This document shows, one piece after another, positions 20,862 to 29,423 of a DNA stretch of 64,000 bases. The notes below the pieces were generated by a model, which was not told the DNA's origin, ran no database searches, and saw only the letters and a program-made list of their open reading frames with translations. Each line of letters begins with the position of its first letter. Position 1 is the first letter of the stretch. The DNA lies in NCBI RefSeq assembly GCF_013282805.1, contig NZ_CP054038.1, positions 1,922,001-1,986,000 on the forward strand, given 5' to 3'. A program made the position numbers and the translations under genes. The stretch comes from Microbacterium hominis (lineage in GTDB: Bacteria > Actinomycetota > Actinomycetes > Actinomycetales > Microbacteriaceae).

Positions 20862-20899
20862 ATTGCCCGGCAGTGACATGATTGTTTCCGGCATGTTAC
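20862..20899 (-). promoter_or_regulatory. GlnR box controlling glnA
   Basis: Read on the minus strand the site is GTAAC-N6-GAAAC-N6-GTCAC-N6-GCAAT, matching the actinobacterial GlnR consensus gTnAC-n6-GnAAC in two tandem copies with exact spacing. It lies about 35 bases upstream of the likely glnA -10 hexamer TAGGGT (20829-20824), a suitable place for activation, and its upstream end comes within 12 bases of the divergent RDD gene's -10. Confidence 0.88.
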
Positions 20900-20910
20900 A
20901 GGGGTCTGGA

Positions 20911-20916
20911 TACCCT
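20911..20916 (+). promoter_or_regulatory. -10 element TACCCT of the leaderless RDD gene
   Basis: TACCCT is followed after six bases by GTG 20923 and no ribosome site is present, so a leaderless transcript is likely. Confidence 0.55.
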
Positions 20917-20922
20917 TGTGTG

Positions 20923-21315
20923 GTGACGCAGCAGGCACAGGACTATCCCGGCGAACGACTCGGCCTTCCGCGTGAAGGTCAGGGCTCGATCGGCCGGCTC
21001 GGCCGACGCGTGGGCGCGCTGTTCATCGACTACGGTGCGGCGTACATCATCTCGGGGTTCTTCGCCTGGGACCCGCTCGCGATCCTCGCGATCTTCGGGG
21101 CGATTCAGATCGTGTTCCTCCCCACTCTCCAGGGGAGCCCGGGGCACCGGGTGTTCGGTCTCCGGCTGGTGCGCGCCGACGGCGCGTGGGTAGGGCTGTG
21201 GCGCCCGGTGGTGCGCACCCTGCTGCTGCTCGTGGTCATCCCGGCCGTCATCTGGGACGCCGACCAGCGCGGACTGCACGACAAAGCGGCCGGGACCGTG
21301 CTCGTTCGCACCTGA
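20923..21315 (+). CDS. RDD family membrane protein
   Basis: 130 residues when started at GTG 20923, which begins VTQQAQDYPGERLGLP as in related proteins. The RDD signature is present as RLGRRVGALFIDYGAAYIISG, followed by three hydrophobic segments (about residues 30-45, 50-65 and 95-112). The end, WDADQRGLHDKAAGTVLV, is also typical. The family is poorly characterised; some members transport ions or compatible solutes. It is divergent from glnA and shares the region that holds the GlnR box, so nitrogen regulation of this gene is possible but unproven. Confidence 0.87.
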   Translation: MTQQAQDYPGERLGLPREGQGSIGRLGRRVGALFIDYGAAYIISGFFAWDPLAILAIFGAIQIVFLPTLQGSPGHRVFGLRLVRADGAWVGLWRPVVRTLLLLVVIPAVIWDADQRGLHDKAAGTVLVRT

Positions 21316-21341
21316 TCCCGACCGCTCCGACGCGCCCGCCC

Positions 21342-22052
21342 CTATCGGGGCCGGGGCGCGCGCACCTTGGTGGGGTCGATCCCCTTGGGGATCGGCATGG
21401 ATGCCAGCGACTGCGAGACCGAGTCGACGCGCTTGATCACGGCGGCCATGGTGGCGCGGTCGATCTTCTTTGGCAGTGCCTTGATCGTCGGGGCGAGCTT
21501 GCCGATGGGGACCTCGTCCTCACCGTGGCCCACGTACAGCACCGTGACGGGGACGCCCGATGCGACGCGCTGCACCTTCATGCGCTCGTCGTTGACGAGG
21601 CGGGTGAGCCGGCCGCGCGTGCCTTCGCCGACGATGACGACGCCACCGCGGCCGATGGCGCGGTAGACCGCCTCCTGCGTCTTGGGGTTGATGCCGACGG
21701 GCATGTCGCTGGACGCCCACCGTCGGCCCAGCGAGGTCGACAGCACGTGGCCCGTCGCGCCCGGCATGCCGTCGATCCTGCGGTACATGGCCACAGTCGA
21801 CAGGCGGGTCATCGTCATGAGGGAGGCGAGCACACCGACCATCAGGCCCGTGATGCCCCAGAGGATGACGCTCCAGATCGCGAGCGGCGGGATGAGGAAA
21901 CCGACTCCGACGCCGGCGGCGATGCCCAGGATGAGGATGCCCGCCAGCAGGAAGGGCAGCCAGGGGAATGCCTTCTGCGTGAACGTGTAGAGCGTGCGGA
22001 GCTGTGAGAAGAAGCCGGGACGCTTCTCGGCGGAGGTACTGCGGGCTGCCAT
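21342..22052 (-). CDS. DUF4191 family membrane protein
   Basis: 236 residues. Two closely spaced transmembrane segments (about 30-50 and 58-78, LPFLLAGILILGIAAGVGVG then IWSVILWGITGLMVGVLAS) follow a basic N-terminus; the rest is a cytosolic domain with the conserved RRIDGMPGATGHVL and GVVIVGEGTRGRLTRLV elements of DUF4191. Function is unknown. The ATG at 22052 lies seven bases after a minus-strand TAGTCT hexamer, so its transcript may be leaderless; a longer frame adds 24 residues of non-conserved sequence. It faces the RDD gene tail to tail. Confidence 0.88.
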   Translation of the reverse strand: MAARSTSAEKRPGFFSQLRTLYTFTQKAFPWLPFLLAGILILGIAAGVGVGFLIPPLAIWSVILWGITGLMVGVLASLMTMTRLSTVAMYRRIDGMPGATGHVLSTSLGRRWASSDMPVGINPKTQEAVYRAIGRGGVVIVGEGTRGRLTRLVNDERMKVQRVASGVPVTVLYVGHGEDEVPIGKLAPTIKALPKKIDRATMAAVIKRVDSVSQSLASMPIPKGIDPTKVRAPRPR

Positions 22053-22174
22053 GCCTTCCAGACTACCGTCCAGACGGCAGACGTCCGATCCTCCCCAAGC
22101 GCCGCGACGCCGGGATTCCTCCACAGCCCGCAGGATCTGGCCCGTGCCGCGCGCCCTGCCACGATGCTCGGAGG

Positions 22175-23497
22175 ATGTCCGCAGCTGCGAAGCCGCTTCC
22201 GACCCCGTACCGGGTGATCCGTCGTCTCGGCGCCGGCGACGCCCCCTGGGTGGGCCAGGTCGTCGGTGACGACGATGCCCGCACCTTCCACTGCGTCGAC
22301 GCGGCGGTGCTCGGCGATGCGTGGCCGGGGTGGGGTGGCGAAGGCGAGCATCTTCTCGGCGTGGTCGACGTGGTGCGTCGACCGGACGGCCACGACGCGA
22401 TCCTGCCGCTGTGCACCGAGCGCCTGGGTGGGTTCCTCGACCGACGCGCGAGCGGTCGCAGTCCGCTCACTCCCGGCGAAGCGGTCACCGTCGCGGTGAG
22501 CATCGTGCGCGGATTCTTCGACCTCCGCTCGACGGGGCTCCCGGACGCGATCGGCGAGTGGTGGCTGGGCGTCGACGGTCGGCCGCTGCTGGCCGTGGGG
22601 TCCGGATCGGCGACGGCCCGCGGTCGCACGCTCGCGCTGCTGGGCCAGGTCGCCGCTGCGGTGCCGTCCGACGTGTGGGAGATCGCGGTCGAAGCCGTGA
22701 CCACCGTGCGGCCTGCGCCCCGCACGCTCGAGGTCGTCGAGGAGCGCCTGTTCGGCCACGCCGTCCCGACGGCGCTCGCGACGACAGCCCTCGCACCGCG
22801 CGGTGCGCGCGAGATATCGGTGACGGGCCGGGCCGAACACGTCGGGCCTCTGCCCGGACCGGAGCCGGTGGGATGGCTGTCGCGTGCCGTGCGTCTCGTG
22901 GACGCCGACCTCGGCGATGCCCTCTCTCGCGCGATGACCTCGGTGTGGCGCCGCCTGAACCGCCCGGATCGATCGACGCGGAAGCGACCATGGCTGCTCG
23001 CGGCGAGCGCCGCCGGGGGAGTGCTCGCGATCGGGATGCTGTGGCCGCAGCCGGCGGGCCCGGCCTCCGCCGACGGCTCCCCGCCGGCAGTGCAGACCAC
23101 CCCGGCAGAGGATGCCGCTGCGGAGAGCACGGCCCCGGCGGAGGCCGGCGGCACCCAGGCCGACGGCACCCCGGCGGAGGCCGCGGCGGAGGCCGCGGCG
23201 GAGGCCGCGGCGGAACCGGCCGAAGCGGCGGCGCGCGTGCTCGATGCCCGTGCGGCGTGTCGCGATGACGCCTGCCGCCGGGCCACCCAGCAGGACGACA
23301 GGAGCGTGCCTCAGGGAGGCGCCGTGGATGCTCCAGCCGACGCGCGTGCGATCACGGTGCTCGAGGACTTCGGCGACGTCATCGTCGTGCGCGTCGATCC
23401 GATCGGATCCATGGTGGCCGCTCAGCTCGTCGTGATCGTGCGAGAGGACGGAAAATGGCTGCTGCGCGACGTGCATGACGTCGCGCAGCAGCCATGA
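22175..23497 (+). CDS. Membrane-anchored pseudokinase-like protein
   Basis: 440 residues. Residues 12-175 resemble a degenerate Ser/Thr kinase fold: YRVIRRLGAGDAPWVGQVV imitates the glycine loop, LPLCTERLGGFLDRR the hinge, and LTPGEAVTVAVSIVRGFFDL the helix E region. The VAIK lysine, HRD and DFG motifs are all missing, so it cannot be an ordinary kinase. One transmembrane segment is at about 272-290, followed by a low-complexity Ala/Glu/Pro stretch with tandem EAAA units and a small outside domain with two cysteines (ACRDDACRR). The ATG at 22175 touches a GGAGG, too close for a normal site, so the start is uncertain. The kinase resemblance is my inference. Confidence 0.65.
   Translation: MSAAAKPLPTPYRVIRRLGAGDAPWVGQVVGDDDARTFHCVDAAVLGDAWPGWGGEGEHLLGVVDVVRRPDGHDAILPLCTERLGGFLDRRASGRSPLTPGEAVTVAVSIVRGFFDLRSTGLPDAIGEWWLGVDGRPLLAVGSGSATARGRTLALLGQVAAAVPSDVWEIAVEAVTTVRPAPRTLEVVEERLFGHAVPTALATTALAPRGAREISVTGRAEHVGPLPGPEPVGWLSRAVRLVDADLGDALSRAMTSVWRRLNRPDRSTRKRPWLLAASAAGGVLAIGMLWPQPAGPASADGSPPAVQTTPAEDAAAESTAPAEAGGTQADGTPAEAAAEAAAEAAAEPAEAAARVLDARAACRDDACRRATQQDDRSVPQGGAVDAPADARAITVLEDFGDVIVVRVDPIGSMVAAQLVVIVREDGKWLLRDVHDVAQQP
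23456..23494. terminator. Terminator hairpin embedded in the 3' end of the pseudokinase-like gene
   Basis: A perfect 17-bp inverted repeat (23456-23472 with 23478-23494, loop GCATG) ends inside the final codons of the plus-strand gene and lies 14 bases before the sucB stop on the other strand, so it can serve both convergent genes. Confidence 0.8.
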
Positions 23498-23507
23498 TTC
23501 GGGTGGT

Positions 23508-25256
23508 TCAGGCTCCCAGCTGGCCCTCGAAGGCGGCATCCTCGAGGCGGGCCTTGACCGCGCCGAGGAAGCGCGCAGCATCGGCGCCGTCGATGATGCG
23601 GTGATCGTACGAAAGCGCGAGGTACACGTAGGAACGCACCGAGATCGCCTCGACCCCATCGACCTTCACGATGCCCGGCCGCTTCACCACGGTGCCGGTC
23701 CCGAGGATCGCGGACTGCGGCAGGAAGACGACGGGAGTGTCGAAGAGCGCGCCGCGCGACCCGGTGTTGGTGAGGGTGAACGTGCCGCCGGCGAGCTCGT
23801 CGGGCTTGAGCTTGTTCTGACGCGTCCGCGACGCGAGATCGGCGATCTCGTGAGCGATCTGCGCGATGTTCTTGCTCGCGGCGTCACGCAGAACCGGCGT
23901 CAGCAGTCCGCGCTCGGTGTCGACGGCGATCGAGAGGTTCTCGGTGGCGGGGTAGACGATCTGATCGCCGTCGACCGTGGCGTTGACCACCGGGTGGGCC
24001 TGCAGGGCCTCGGCGGCCGCCAGCGCGAAGAACGGCAGGAACGAGAGCTTGTCGCCGGTCTTGCCGAGGAAGTCGGCCTTCACCTTGTCGCGGTAGGCCG
24101 CGAGCTTGGTGACGTCGACCTCGACGACGGTGGTGAGCTGGGCGGTGGCCTGCATCGAGGCCACGGCGCGCTCGGCCAGCACCTTGCGCAGACGCGACAT
24201 CGGCTGCGTCGTGCCGCGCAGCGGCGAGACCTCGACCGGCGCGGGCGCCGCGGGGGCGGCCTCCGCCGATGCCGGAGCCGACGCGGCGGCGGCGGCCTTG
24301 AGCACGTCCTCCTTGCGGATGCGGCCACCCACACCCGTGCCGGTCACGGATGCGAGGTCCACGCCCTGCTGCTGGGCGAGCCGACGCACCAGCGGGGTGA
24401 CGTAGGTGAGCTGGTCGCCGTCGTCTTCTGCGGCAGCGGGCGCCGGAGCGGCAGCGGGCGCCGGAGCGGCAGCAGGGGCCGGAGCGGCAGCAGGGGCCGG
24501 AGCGGCAGCAGGGGCCGGAGCGGCAACGGGCGCCGGAGCGGCAGCAGGGGCCGGTGCAGCCGCGGGCGCGGGCGCAGCCGCGGCAGGCTCCGGAGCCGCT
24601 TCAGGGGCCGACTCGGGAGCGGCGGCCTCGGCGGGCGCGGCTCCGGGCTCGCCGATGCGTCCCAGCGGAGAGCCCACCGTGACCGTCTCGTCCTCGGCAA
24701 CGAGGATCTCGGTCAGCACACCCGCGAACGGCGACGGGATCTCGGTGTCGACCTTGTCGGTCGAGATCTCCAGCAGCGGCTCATCGACGGCCACCTCTTC
24801 GCCGACCTGCTTGAGCCAGCGGGTCACGGTGCCCTCGGTGACGCTCTCGCCGAGTTCGGGCAGCACGACGTCCTTGCCGCCGGCAGCGGGCTGCGCAGCG
24901 GCCGGGGCCGCGGCGGGGGCCTCCTGGGCGGGGGCGGGGGCCTCCGGCTCCGCGGGGGCGGCGGGTTCGGGCTCGGTCGCCTCTGCGGGCGCGGGTGCTG
25001 CGGTCTCGCCTGCTGCGGAGCCGTCGCCGATCTTGGCGAGCACGGCGCCCACCTCGACGGTCTCGTCTTCCTGGACGAGGATCTCCTCGATGACGCCGCT
25101 CACGGGCGACGGGATCTCGGTGTCGACCTTGTCGGTCGAGATCTCGAGCAGACCTTCGTCGGCCGCGACGGTGTCGCCGACCTGCTTCAGCCAGCGGGTG
25201 ACCGTTCCCTCTGTGACGCTCTCTCCGAGCGCGGGAAGGACCACGGAAGTGCTCAT
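23508..25256 (-). CDS. sucB: Dihydrolipoamide acyltransferase, E2 of 2-oxoacid dehydrogenase complexes
   Basis: 582 residues. Domains in order: lipoyl domain 1 (lipoyl K43 in [13 protein letters not shown]), lipoyl domain 2 (K168 in the same motif), a long Ala-Pro linker (about 205-276), an E1/E3-binding domain (about 284-320, [15 protein letters not shown]), and the catalytic core with H552 and D556 in SYDHRIIDG. Actinobacterial E2 proteins of this type (DlaT/AceF/SucB) serve pyruvate and often 2-oxoglutarate dehydrogenase; databases usually call it SucB. The genome's AceE is at 7.9 kb. It is last in pepA-lpdA-sucB, 64 bases after lpdA, so E2 and E3 are made together. Confidence 0.94.
   Translation of the reverse strand: MSTSVVLPALGESVTEGTVTRWLKQVGDTVAADEGLLEISTDKVDTEIPSPVSGVIEEILVQEDETVEVGAVLAKIGDGSAAGETAAPAPAEATEPEPAAPAEPEAPAPAQEAPAAAPAAAQPAAGGKDVVLPELGESVTEGTVTRWLKQVGEEVAVDEPLLEISTDKVDTEIPSPFAGVLTEILVAEDETVTVGSPLGRIGEPGAAPAEAAAPESAPEAAPEPAAAAPAPAAAPAPAAAPAPVAAPAPAAAPAPAAAPAPAAAPAPAAAPAPAAAEDDGDQLTYVTPLVRRLAQQQGVDLASVTGTGVGGRIRKEDVLKAAAAASAPASAEAAPAAPAPVEVSPLRGTTQPMSRLRKVLAERAVASMQATAQLTTVVEVDVTKLAAYRDKVKADFLGKTGDKLSFLPFFALAAAEALQAHPVVNATVDGDQIVYPATENLSIAVDTERGLLTPVLRDAASKNIAQIAHEIADLASRTRQNKLKPDELAGGTFTLTNTGSRGALFDTPVVFLPQSAILGTGTVVKRPGIVKVDGVEAISVRSYVYLALSYDHRIIDGADAARFLGAVKARLEDAAFEGQLGA
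24429..24596 (-). repeat. 18-base tandem repeats coding the Ala-Pro linker of E2
   Basis: About seven to eight near-identical 18-base units encode alternating PAAAPA and variants between lipoyl domain 2 and the binding domain. They are in frame, so copy-number change would alter linker length without breaking the protein. Confidence 0.85.
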
Positions 25257-25319
25257 GGGCTTGTCTCCTTCAGGATGCCGATGTCTTGTCTAGCTTAGTG
25301 ATGAGGGGGAGGGGGTTCG

Positions 25320-26693
25320 TCAGAGCGCGTGCAGCGGCTTGCCCGACAGGGCCAGGAACGCCTCGCCCAGCGCCTCGCTCTGCGTCGGATGCGCGTGGAT
25401 GTAAGGCGCGATGTCCTCGGGATGCGCCTCCCATCCGACGGCGAGTTGACCTTCAGTGATGAGCTCCCCGACGCGGTCTCCGGCGAGGTGGACCCCCACG
25501 ATCGCTCCATCCGTGCGCCGGACGACCTTGACCAGGCCACCCGTCCCGATGATCTCGCTCTTGCCGTTGCCCGCCAGATTGTACTCGTACGCGCGGACCC
25601 CGTCGGCGCCGTACTCTTCCACGGCCTGCGCCTCGGTGAGCCCGACGGATGCGACCTCGGGGCTGCAGTAGGTCACTCGCGGGATATGTGCCTCGGGGAT
25701 GAGCACGGGCGAGAGCCCCGCGATCTCCTCGGCGACGAAGATGCCCTGCTGGAAGCCGCGGTGGGCGAGCTGCAGACCGGGCACGATGTCGCCGACGGCC
25801 CACACATGGGGCACTCCGGTCCGCAGCCGCTCGTCGGTGGTGACGAAGCCGCGGTCGATCGTGACCCCCGCCTCCTCGTAGCCGAGCCCCGCGGTCGCCG
25901 GTCCGCGTCCGACGGCCACGAGGAGATACTCGGCCTCCACCGTGGTGCCGTTCTCCAAGGTGACCGTCACCGAGTCGGCGGTCTGGGTGGCCGAAGCGAA
26001 CCGCACGCCGAGCGACGAGGCGATGCCGCGACGACGGAAGGCGCGCTCGAGCGCCTTGCTCAAGGCGATGTCCTCATTGGGCACCAGGTGGTCCAAAGCC
26101 TCGACGATCGTGACGTCGACGCCGAAGGAGCGCCATACGCTCGCGAACTCGACCCCGATGACCCCGCCGCCGAGGATGATCGCGCGGGCCGGGATCTCGT
26201 CGAGTTCGAGGGCGTGCTCACTCGTGAGGATGCGTCCGCCGATCTCCAGGCCTGGCAGCGTGCGACTGTACGAGCCGGTCGCGAGCACCACGTCGGTGCC
26301 TCGATAGAGATCGTCGCCGACGCGCACCGCCGGGCCCGCCTCCAGGCGTCCCTCGCCGGCGACGACGGTGATCCCACGCGCCTTGACGAGGCCCTCCAGC
26401 CCCTTGAACTTCTTCGCGACGATGCCCTCGCGGTAGGCGCGCACCCCGGCGGGGTCGACGCCGTCGAACGTGGCGCGGATACCGATGGTGGATGCCTCGC
26501 GCGCCGACTCCGCGACTTCGGCGGCGTGCAGGAGGGCCTTGGTCGGGATGCATCCCCGGTGGAGGCACGTGCCGCCGACCTTGTCCTTCTCGATGATGGC
26601 GACGGTGCGGCCGAGTTCGGCGGCACGCAGCGCGGCCGCGTACCCGCCGCTGCCGCCGCCGAGCACGACGAGGTCGAAGGTGTGATCGGTCAT
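25320..26693 (-). CDS. lpdA: Dihydrolipoyl dehydrogenase (E3)
   Basis: 457 residues, FAD-dependent enzyme that reoxidises the dihydrolipoyl arm of E2 with NAD. The FAD loop GGGSGGYAAALRAAELG is at 12-28, the redox disulfide C43/C48 in GGTCLHRGCIPTK, the NAD fold around GGGVIGVEFASVW, the second FAD motif WAVGDIV, and the catalytic H435/E440 pair in HPTQSEAL. The ATG overlaps the pepA stop codon by four bases (ATGA), and sucB follows, so E3 and E2 are coexpressed. Confidence 0.97.
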   Translation of the reverse strand: MTDHTFDLVVLGGGSGGYAAALRAAELGRTVAIIEKDKVGGTCLHRGCIPTKALLHAAEVAESAREASTIGIRATFDGVDPAGVRAYREGIVAKKFKGLEGLVKARGITVVAGEGRLEAGPAVRVGDDLYRGTDVVLATGSYSRTLPGLEIGGRILTSEHALELDEIPARAIILGGGVIGVEFASVWRSFGVDVTIVEALDHLVPNEDIALSKALERAFRRRGIASSLGVRFASATQTADSVTVTLENGTTVEAEYLLVAVGRGPATAGLGYEEAGVTIDRGFVTTDERLRTGVPHVWAVGDIVPGLQLAHRGFQQGIFVAEEIAGLSPVLIPEAHIPRVTYCSPEVASVGLTEAQAVEEYGADGVRAYEYNLAGNGKSEIIGTGGLVKVVRRTDGAIVGVHLAGDRVGELITEGQLAVGWEAHPEDIAPYIHAHPTQSEALGEAFLALSGKPLHAL

Positions 26694-28171
26694 GATGCGG
26701 CCTCCCCGGTCACGAATCGCACGAGACTGCGCACGGTCGCCCCGGTCGGCCCCTTGTCGGTGAAGCCGTAGGCGCCGCCCTTGTGGGTGCCGCTTCCGGC
26801 GATGTCGAGGTGCACCCAGGGAATGCGCGGCGCGTCGTCGGCGTCGCCGGTGCGCCCGATGAAACGGCTGAGGAACAGTCCGGCGAAAAGCGATCCGCCG
26901 GCGGGATCGCCGATCTTGGCGTTCTGCAGATCCGCGATCGGCGAGTCGAGTTCTTCGACCATGTGCGCGGGCAGCGGAAGCTGCCAGGCGGGCTCGGCGG
27001 CAGCCTCGGCAGCCGCGAGGTATCCGGCCACGGCGTCGTCGTCGCCCATGACACCGGTGTGACGGGTGCCGAGTGCGACCAGGATCGCTCCGGTGAGGGT
27101 CGCGACGTCGACGATCACGTCGGGTCGGAGGCGGCTGGCGGCGACCAGGCCGTCGGCGAGCACGAGACGGCCCTCGGCGTCGGTGTTGAGCACCTCGACG
27201 GTGGTGCCGTCGAGAAGGCGCAGCACGTCGCCCGGGCGGGTGGCCCGGCCCGAGGGCATGTTGTCGGCGATGCAGAGGAACGCCGTCACCCGCACCGGCG
27301 CGGCCAGAGCGGCGACCGCACGGAGCACCGCCAGCGCGGTGGCGGCGCCGCACATGTCGTACTTCATGCCGACCATCCCCGACGGGGGCTTGAGCGAGAG
27401 TCCGCCGGTGTCGAAGGTGATCCCCTTGCCGACGAGGCTGACGTGACGGGTCGCGCCCTCGGGCGCGTACTCCAGGCGAACCAGCCGCGGCGGCCGGTCG
27501 GAGCCCTGTCCGACGCCGAGGATGCCGCCGTAGCCGCCTTCGCGCAGCGCGTTCTCGTCGAGAACCTCCACCTCGACGGGAAGGCCCGCGAGCGACTCCC
27601 GGGCGCGCTCGGCGAAGTCCGCCGGGCCGAGCCACTCGGCCGGGACGTTCACGAGGTCCTTCACGAGGGCGACCGCGGACGCCTCGGCGCTGACCGCCGC
27701 CAGGGCGGCGGCGTCGGCCGGTGCGGACCCGTGCACGACGATGCGGGATGCGCGGGGCTTGGGCGCCTCGGACTTGTACCCCTCGAAGCGGTAGGCACCC
27801 AGCGTCGCCCCTTCGGCGAGTTCGCGCCAGCGGGCCGGGTCGGCCAGCGGCGCGGCGAGTGCGACGGTGGCGAACCCCGTCAGCACGCGCGCCGCGGTGC
27901 CCGCGGCATCCCGCACCGCCGCCGCGTCCGGATCGGCTCCCGTGCCGACGACGGCCAGCGGGAGGGCGGTGGCGGCGGGGGCGTGGACCCGCTGGAACGA
28001 GGACGGCGATCCGGTGAAGCCGATCGCGGCGAGAGCCTCGACCAGACCGGGCCAGTCCTGCAGTCGAGCCTTCGTCTCGTCGTCGTCGATCGGGGGGAGC
28101 GCCAGCACGATCGCGTCGGCATCGGTGTCTCGAATGTCTGAGTCGGTGTAGTCCAGGTCGGGGTACGACAT
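26690..28171 (-). CDS. pepA: Leucyl aminopeptidase (M17 family)
   Basis: 493-residue cytosolic aminopeptidase with a two-metal active site. The catalytic C-terminal domain shows VGKGITFDTGGLSLKPP, MKYDMCGAA, the family signature NTDAEGRLVLADGL, and the final GSGTHKGGAYGFTDKGPTG. The N-terminal macro-like domain is more variable, as usual. ATG 28171 has GGATGGAG directly upstream; ATG 28180 is an alternative without a ribosome site. It leads the pepA-lpdA-sucB operon, an order common in actinobacteria. Confidence 0.95.
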   Translation of the reverse strand: MSYPDLDYTDSDIRDTDADAIVLALPPIDDDETKARLQDWPGLVEALAAIGFTGSPSSFQRVHAPAATALPLAVVGTGADPDAAAVRDAAGTAARVLTGFATVALAAPLADPARWRELAEGATLGAYRFEGYKSEAPKPRASRIVVHGSAPADAAALAAVSAEASAVALVKDLVNVPAEWLGPADFAERARESLAGLPVEVEVLDENALREGGYGGILGVGQGSDRPPRLVRLEYAPEGATRHVSLVGKGITFDTGGLSLKPPSGMVGMKYDMCGAATALAVLRAVAALAAPVRVTAFLCIADNMPSGRATRPGDVLRLLDGTTVEVLNTDAEGRLVLADGLVAASRLRPDVIVDVATLTGAILVALGTRHTGVMGDDDAVAGYLAAAEAAAEPAWQLPLPAHMVEELDSPIADLQNAKIGDPAGGSLFAGLFLSRFIGRTGDADDAPRIPWVHLDIAGSGTHKGGAYGFTDKGPTGATVRSLVRFVTGEAAS

Positions 28172-28244
28172 GCGCTCCATCCTAGGGATGCGCCTGTTCG
28201 CTGTGAGCGGGATGCGACCGGGCCGGGGTGGGGGAGACGGCTCG

Positions 28245-28250
28245 TAGCAT
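28245..28250 (+). promoter_or_regulatory. -10 element TAGCAT of the leaderless PAC2 gene
   Basis: TAGCAT is followed after six bases by ATG 28257. A GGAGG lies only one base before the ATG, too close to act, which favours a leaderless mRNA. Confidence 0.55.
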
Positions 28251-28256
28251 GGAGGC

Positions 28257-29183
28257 ATGCCCCGTTCCGGATCTCTTTTCGAGCGCGCAGCCTCGGCCCC
28301 GCCCGTGCCCGCGGGTCTGCCGCTGGTCATCGCGCTCACCGGGTTCACGGATGCCGGGAGCGCCGTCTCCCGCATGGTCGAGTACTTCCGCGACGAGCTC
28401 GACCCGACCCCGCTCGTCGTGTTCTCCAATGATGTGCTCCTCGACTACCGTGCGCGCCGGCCGATCATCACGTTCGAGCAGGACCACCTGACGTCGTTCC
28501 GGCCGCCGCGGCTCGAGCTGTCGATCGCACACGATTCGCTGGGCCAGCCGCTTCTCCTGCTCGCCGGGTACGAGCCGGATTTCGCGTGGGAGGCGTTCGC
28601 CGAGGCGGTGATCGCCCTCGCGGAGGCGTATGCGGTGTCGACCGTGACATGGGTGCACGCCATTCCGATGCCCGTGCCGCACACGCGTCCCCTGGGTACC
28701 ACCGTCAGCGGGACCCGCGCCGATCTGACCGAGGCGCACTCGGTGTGGCAGCCGCACACCCAGGTGCCCGCCACCGCCGGGCACCTGCTCGAGTACCGGT
28801 TCGCCGAGGCGGGCGCCCGGGTGTCGGGGTTCGTGCTGCTGGTCCCTCACTACCTCGGCGACACCGAGTACCCCGCGGCGGCGCTGGCCGGTCTCGACAG
28901 TCTCACCGTCGCCACGGGGCGCGTGTTCTCGGGCGACTCGCTGCGCGAGGAGAATCGCGAGTACCTGGACAAGGTCGAGGAGCAGGTCGCCGGCAGCGAG
29001 GAGCTGACCCGGATGGTCGCGGGGCTCGAAGAGCGCTATGACGCGTACATGGCGGGCTCTACCCAGGCGACGGCGATGGTGCACACCGGCGACCTTCCCA
29101 GCGCCGACGAGATCGCCGCCGAGCTCGAGCGCTTCCTCGCCTCCAACCCTTCGGGCGACGACGACAAGCGTCCCTCATCCTGA
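28257..29183 (+). CDS. PAC2 family protein
   Basis: 308 residues matching the PAC2 (proteasome assembly chaperone 2-like) family found in most actinobacteria. Characteristic stretches are VIALTGFTDAGSAVSRMVEYF near the N-terminus, LLLAGYEPDFAWEAF, GIPMPVPHTRP-like HAIPMPVPHTRPLGTT, and PHYLGDTEYPAAAL. The C-terminal 60 residues form helices. Despite the family name, no link to a proteasome is shown by its context here: it is divergent from pepA and precedes the primary sigma factor gene. No signal peptide. Confidence 0.92.
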   Translation: MPRSGSLFERAASAPPVPAGLPLVIALTGFTDAGSAVSRMVEYFRDELDPTPLVVFSNDVLLDYRARRPIITFEQDHLTSFRPPRLELSIAHDSLGQPLLLLAGYEPDFAWEAFAEAVIALAEAYAVSTVTWVHAIPMPVPHTRPLGTTVSGTRADLTEAHSVWQPHTQVPATAGHLLEYRFAEAGARVSGFVLLVPHYLGDTEYPAAALAGLDSLTVATGRVFSGDSLREENREYLDKVEEQVAGSEELTRMVAGLEERYDAYMAGSTQATAMVHTGDLPSADEIAAELERFLASNPSGDDDKRPSS

Positions 29184-29217
29184 GTGCGTGGGCCGAACGC
29201 GGGGATCAGGGGAATGA

Positions 29218-29256
29218 TGTGCGGCGGCCCGGTGTTTCCCTCAGGAGGGCCGCACA
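29218..29256. terminator. Hairpin downstream of the PAC2 gene
   Basis: TGTGCGGC (29218-29225) pairs with GCCGCACA (29249-29256) around a long loop. It may be a terminator, though without a T run. Confidence 0.45.
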
Positions 29257-29351
29257 CGCGTCATTCAGGGTGTGTGCCGCAAGTATGAGACAATGGACGC
29301 CTTGACCCGTTGTCGACCGTGATGGCGAGACCTGTTCTCGTCGCCGCAGAC

Positions 29352-29380
29352 TTGACAAGGGTCTTACTAGTGTCCGAAAT
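29352..29380 (+). promoter_or_regulatory. Candidate promoter of the primary sigma factor gene
   Basis: A perfect TTGACA (29352-29357) is followed after 17 bases by CGAAAT (29375-29380); TACTAG also lies between. The 240-base upstream region contains a second TTGACC near 29302, so multiple start sites are possible. Confidence 0.45.
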
Positions 29381-29423
29381 CGACCGGGGCGTGTGATCGA
29401 CGTCCGCCGGTGAAAGGCGAAAC

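Noticed and set aside
24429..24596. CRISPR-like short repeats
   Set aside because: Units are contiguous without spacers and encode the Ala-Pro linker in frame. No cas gene is present.
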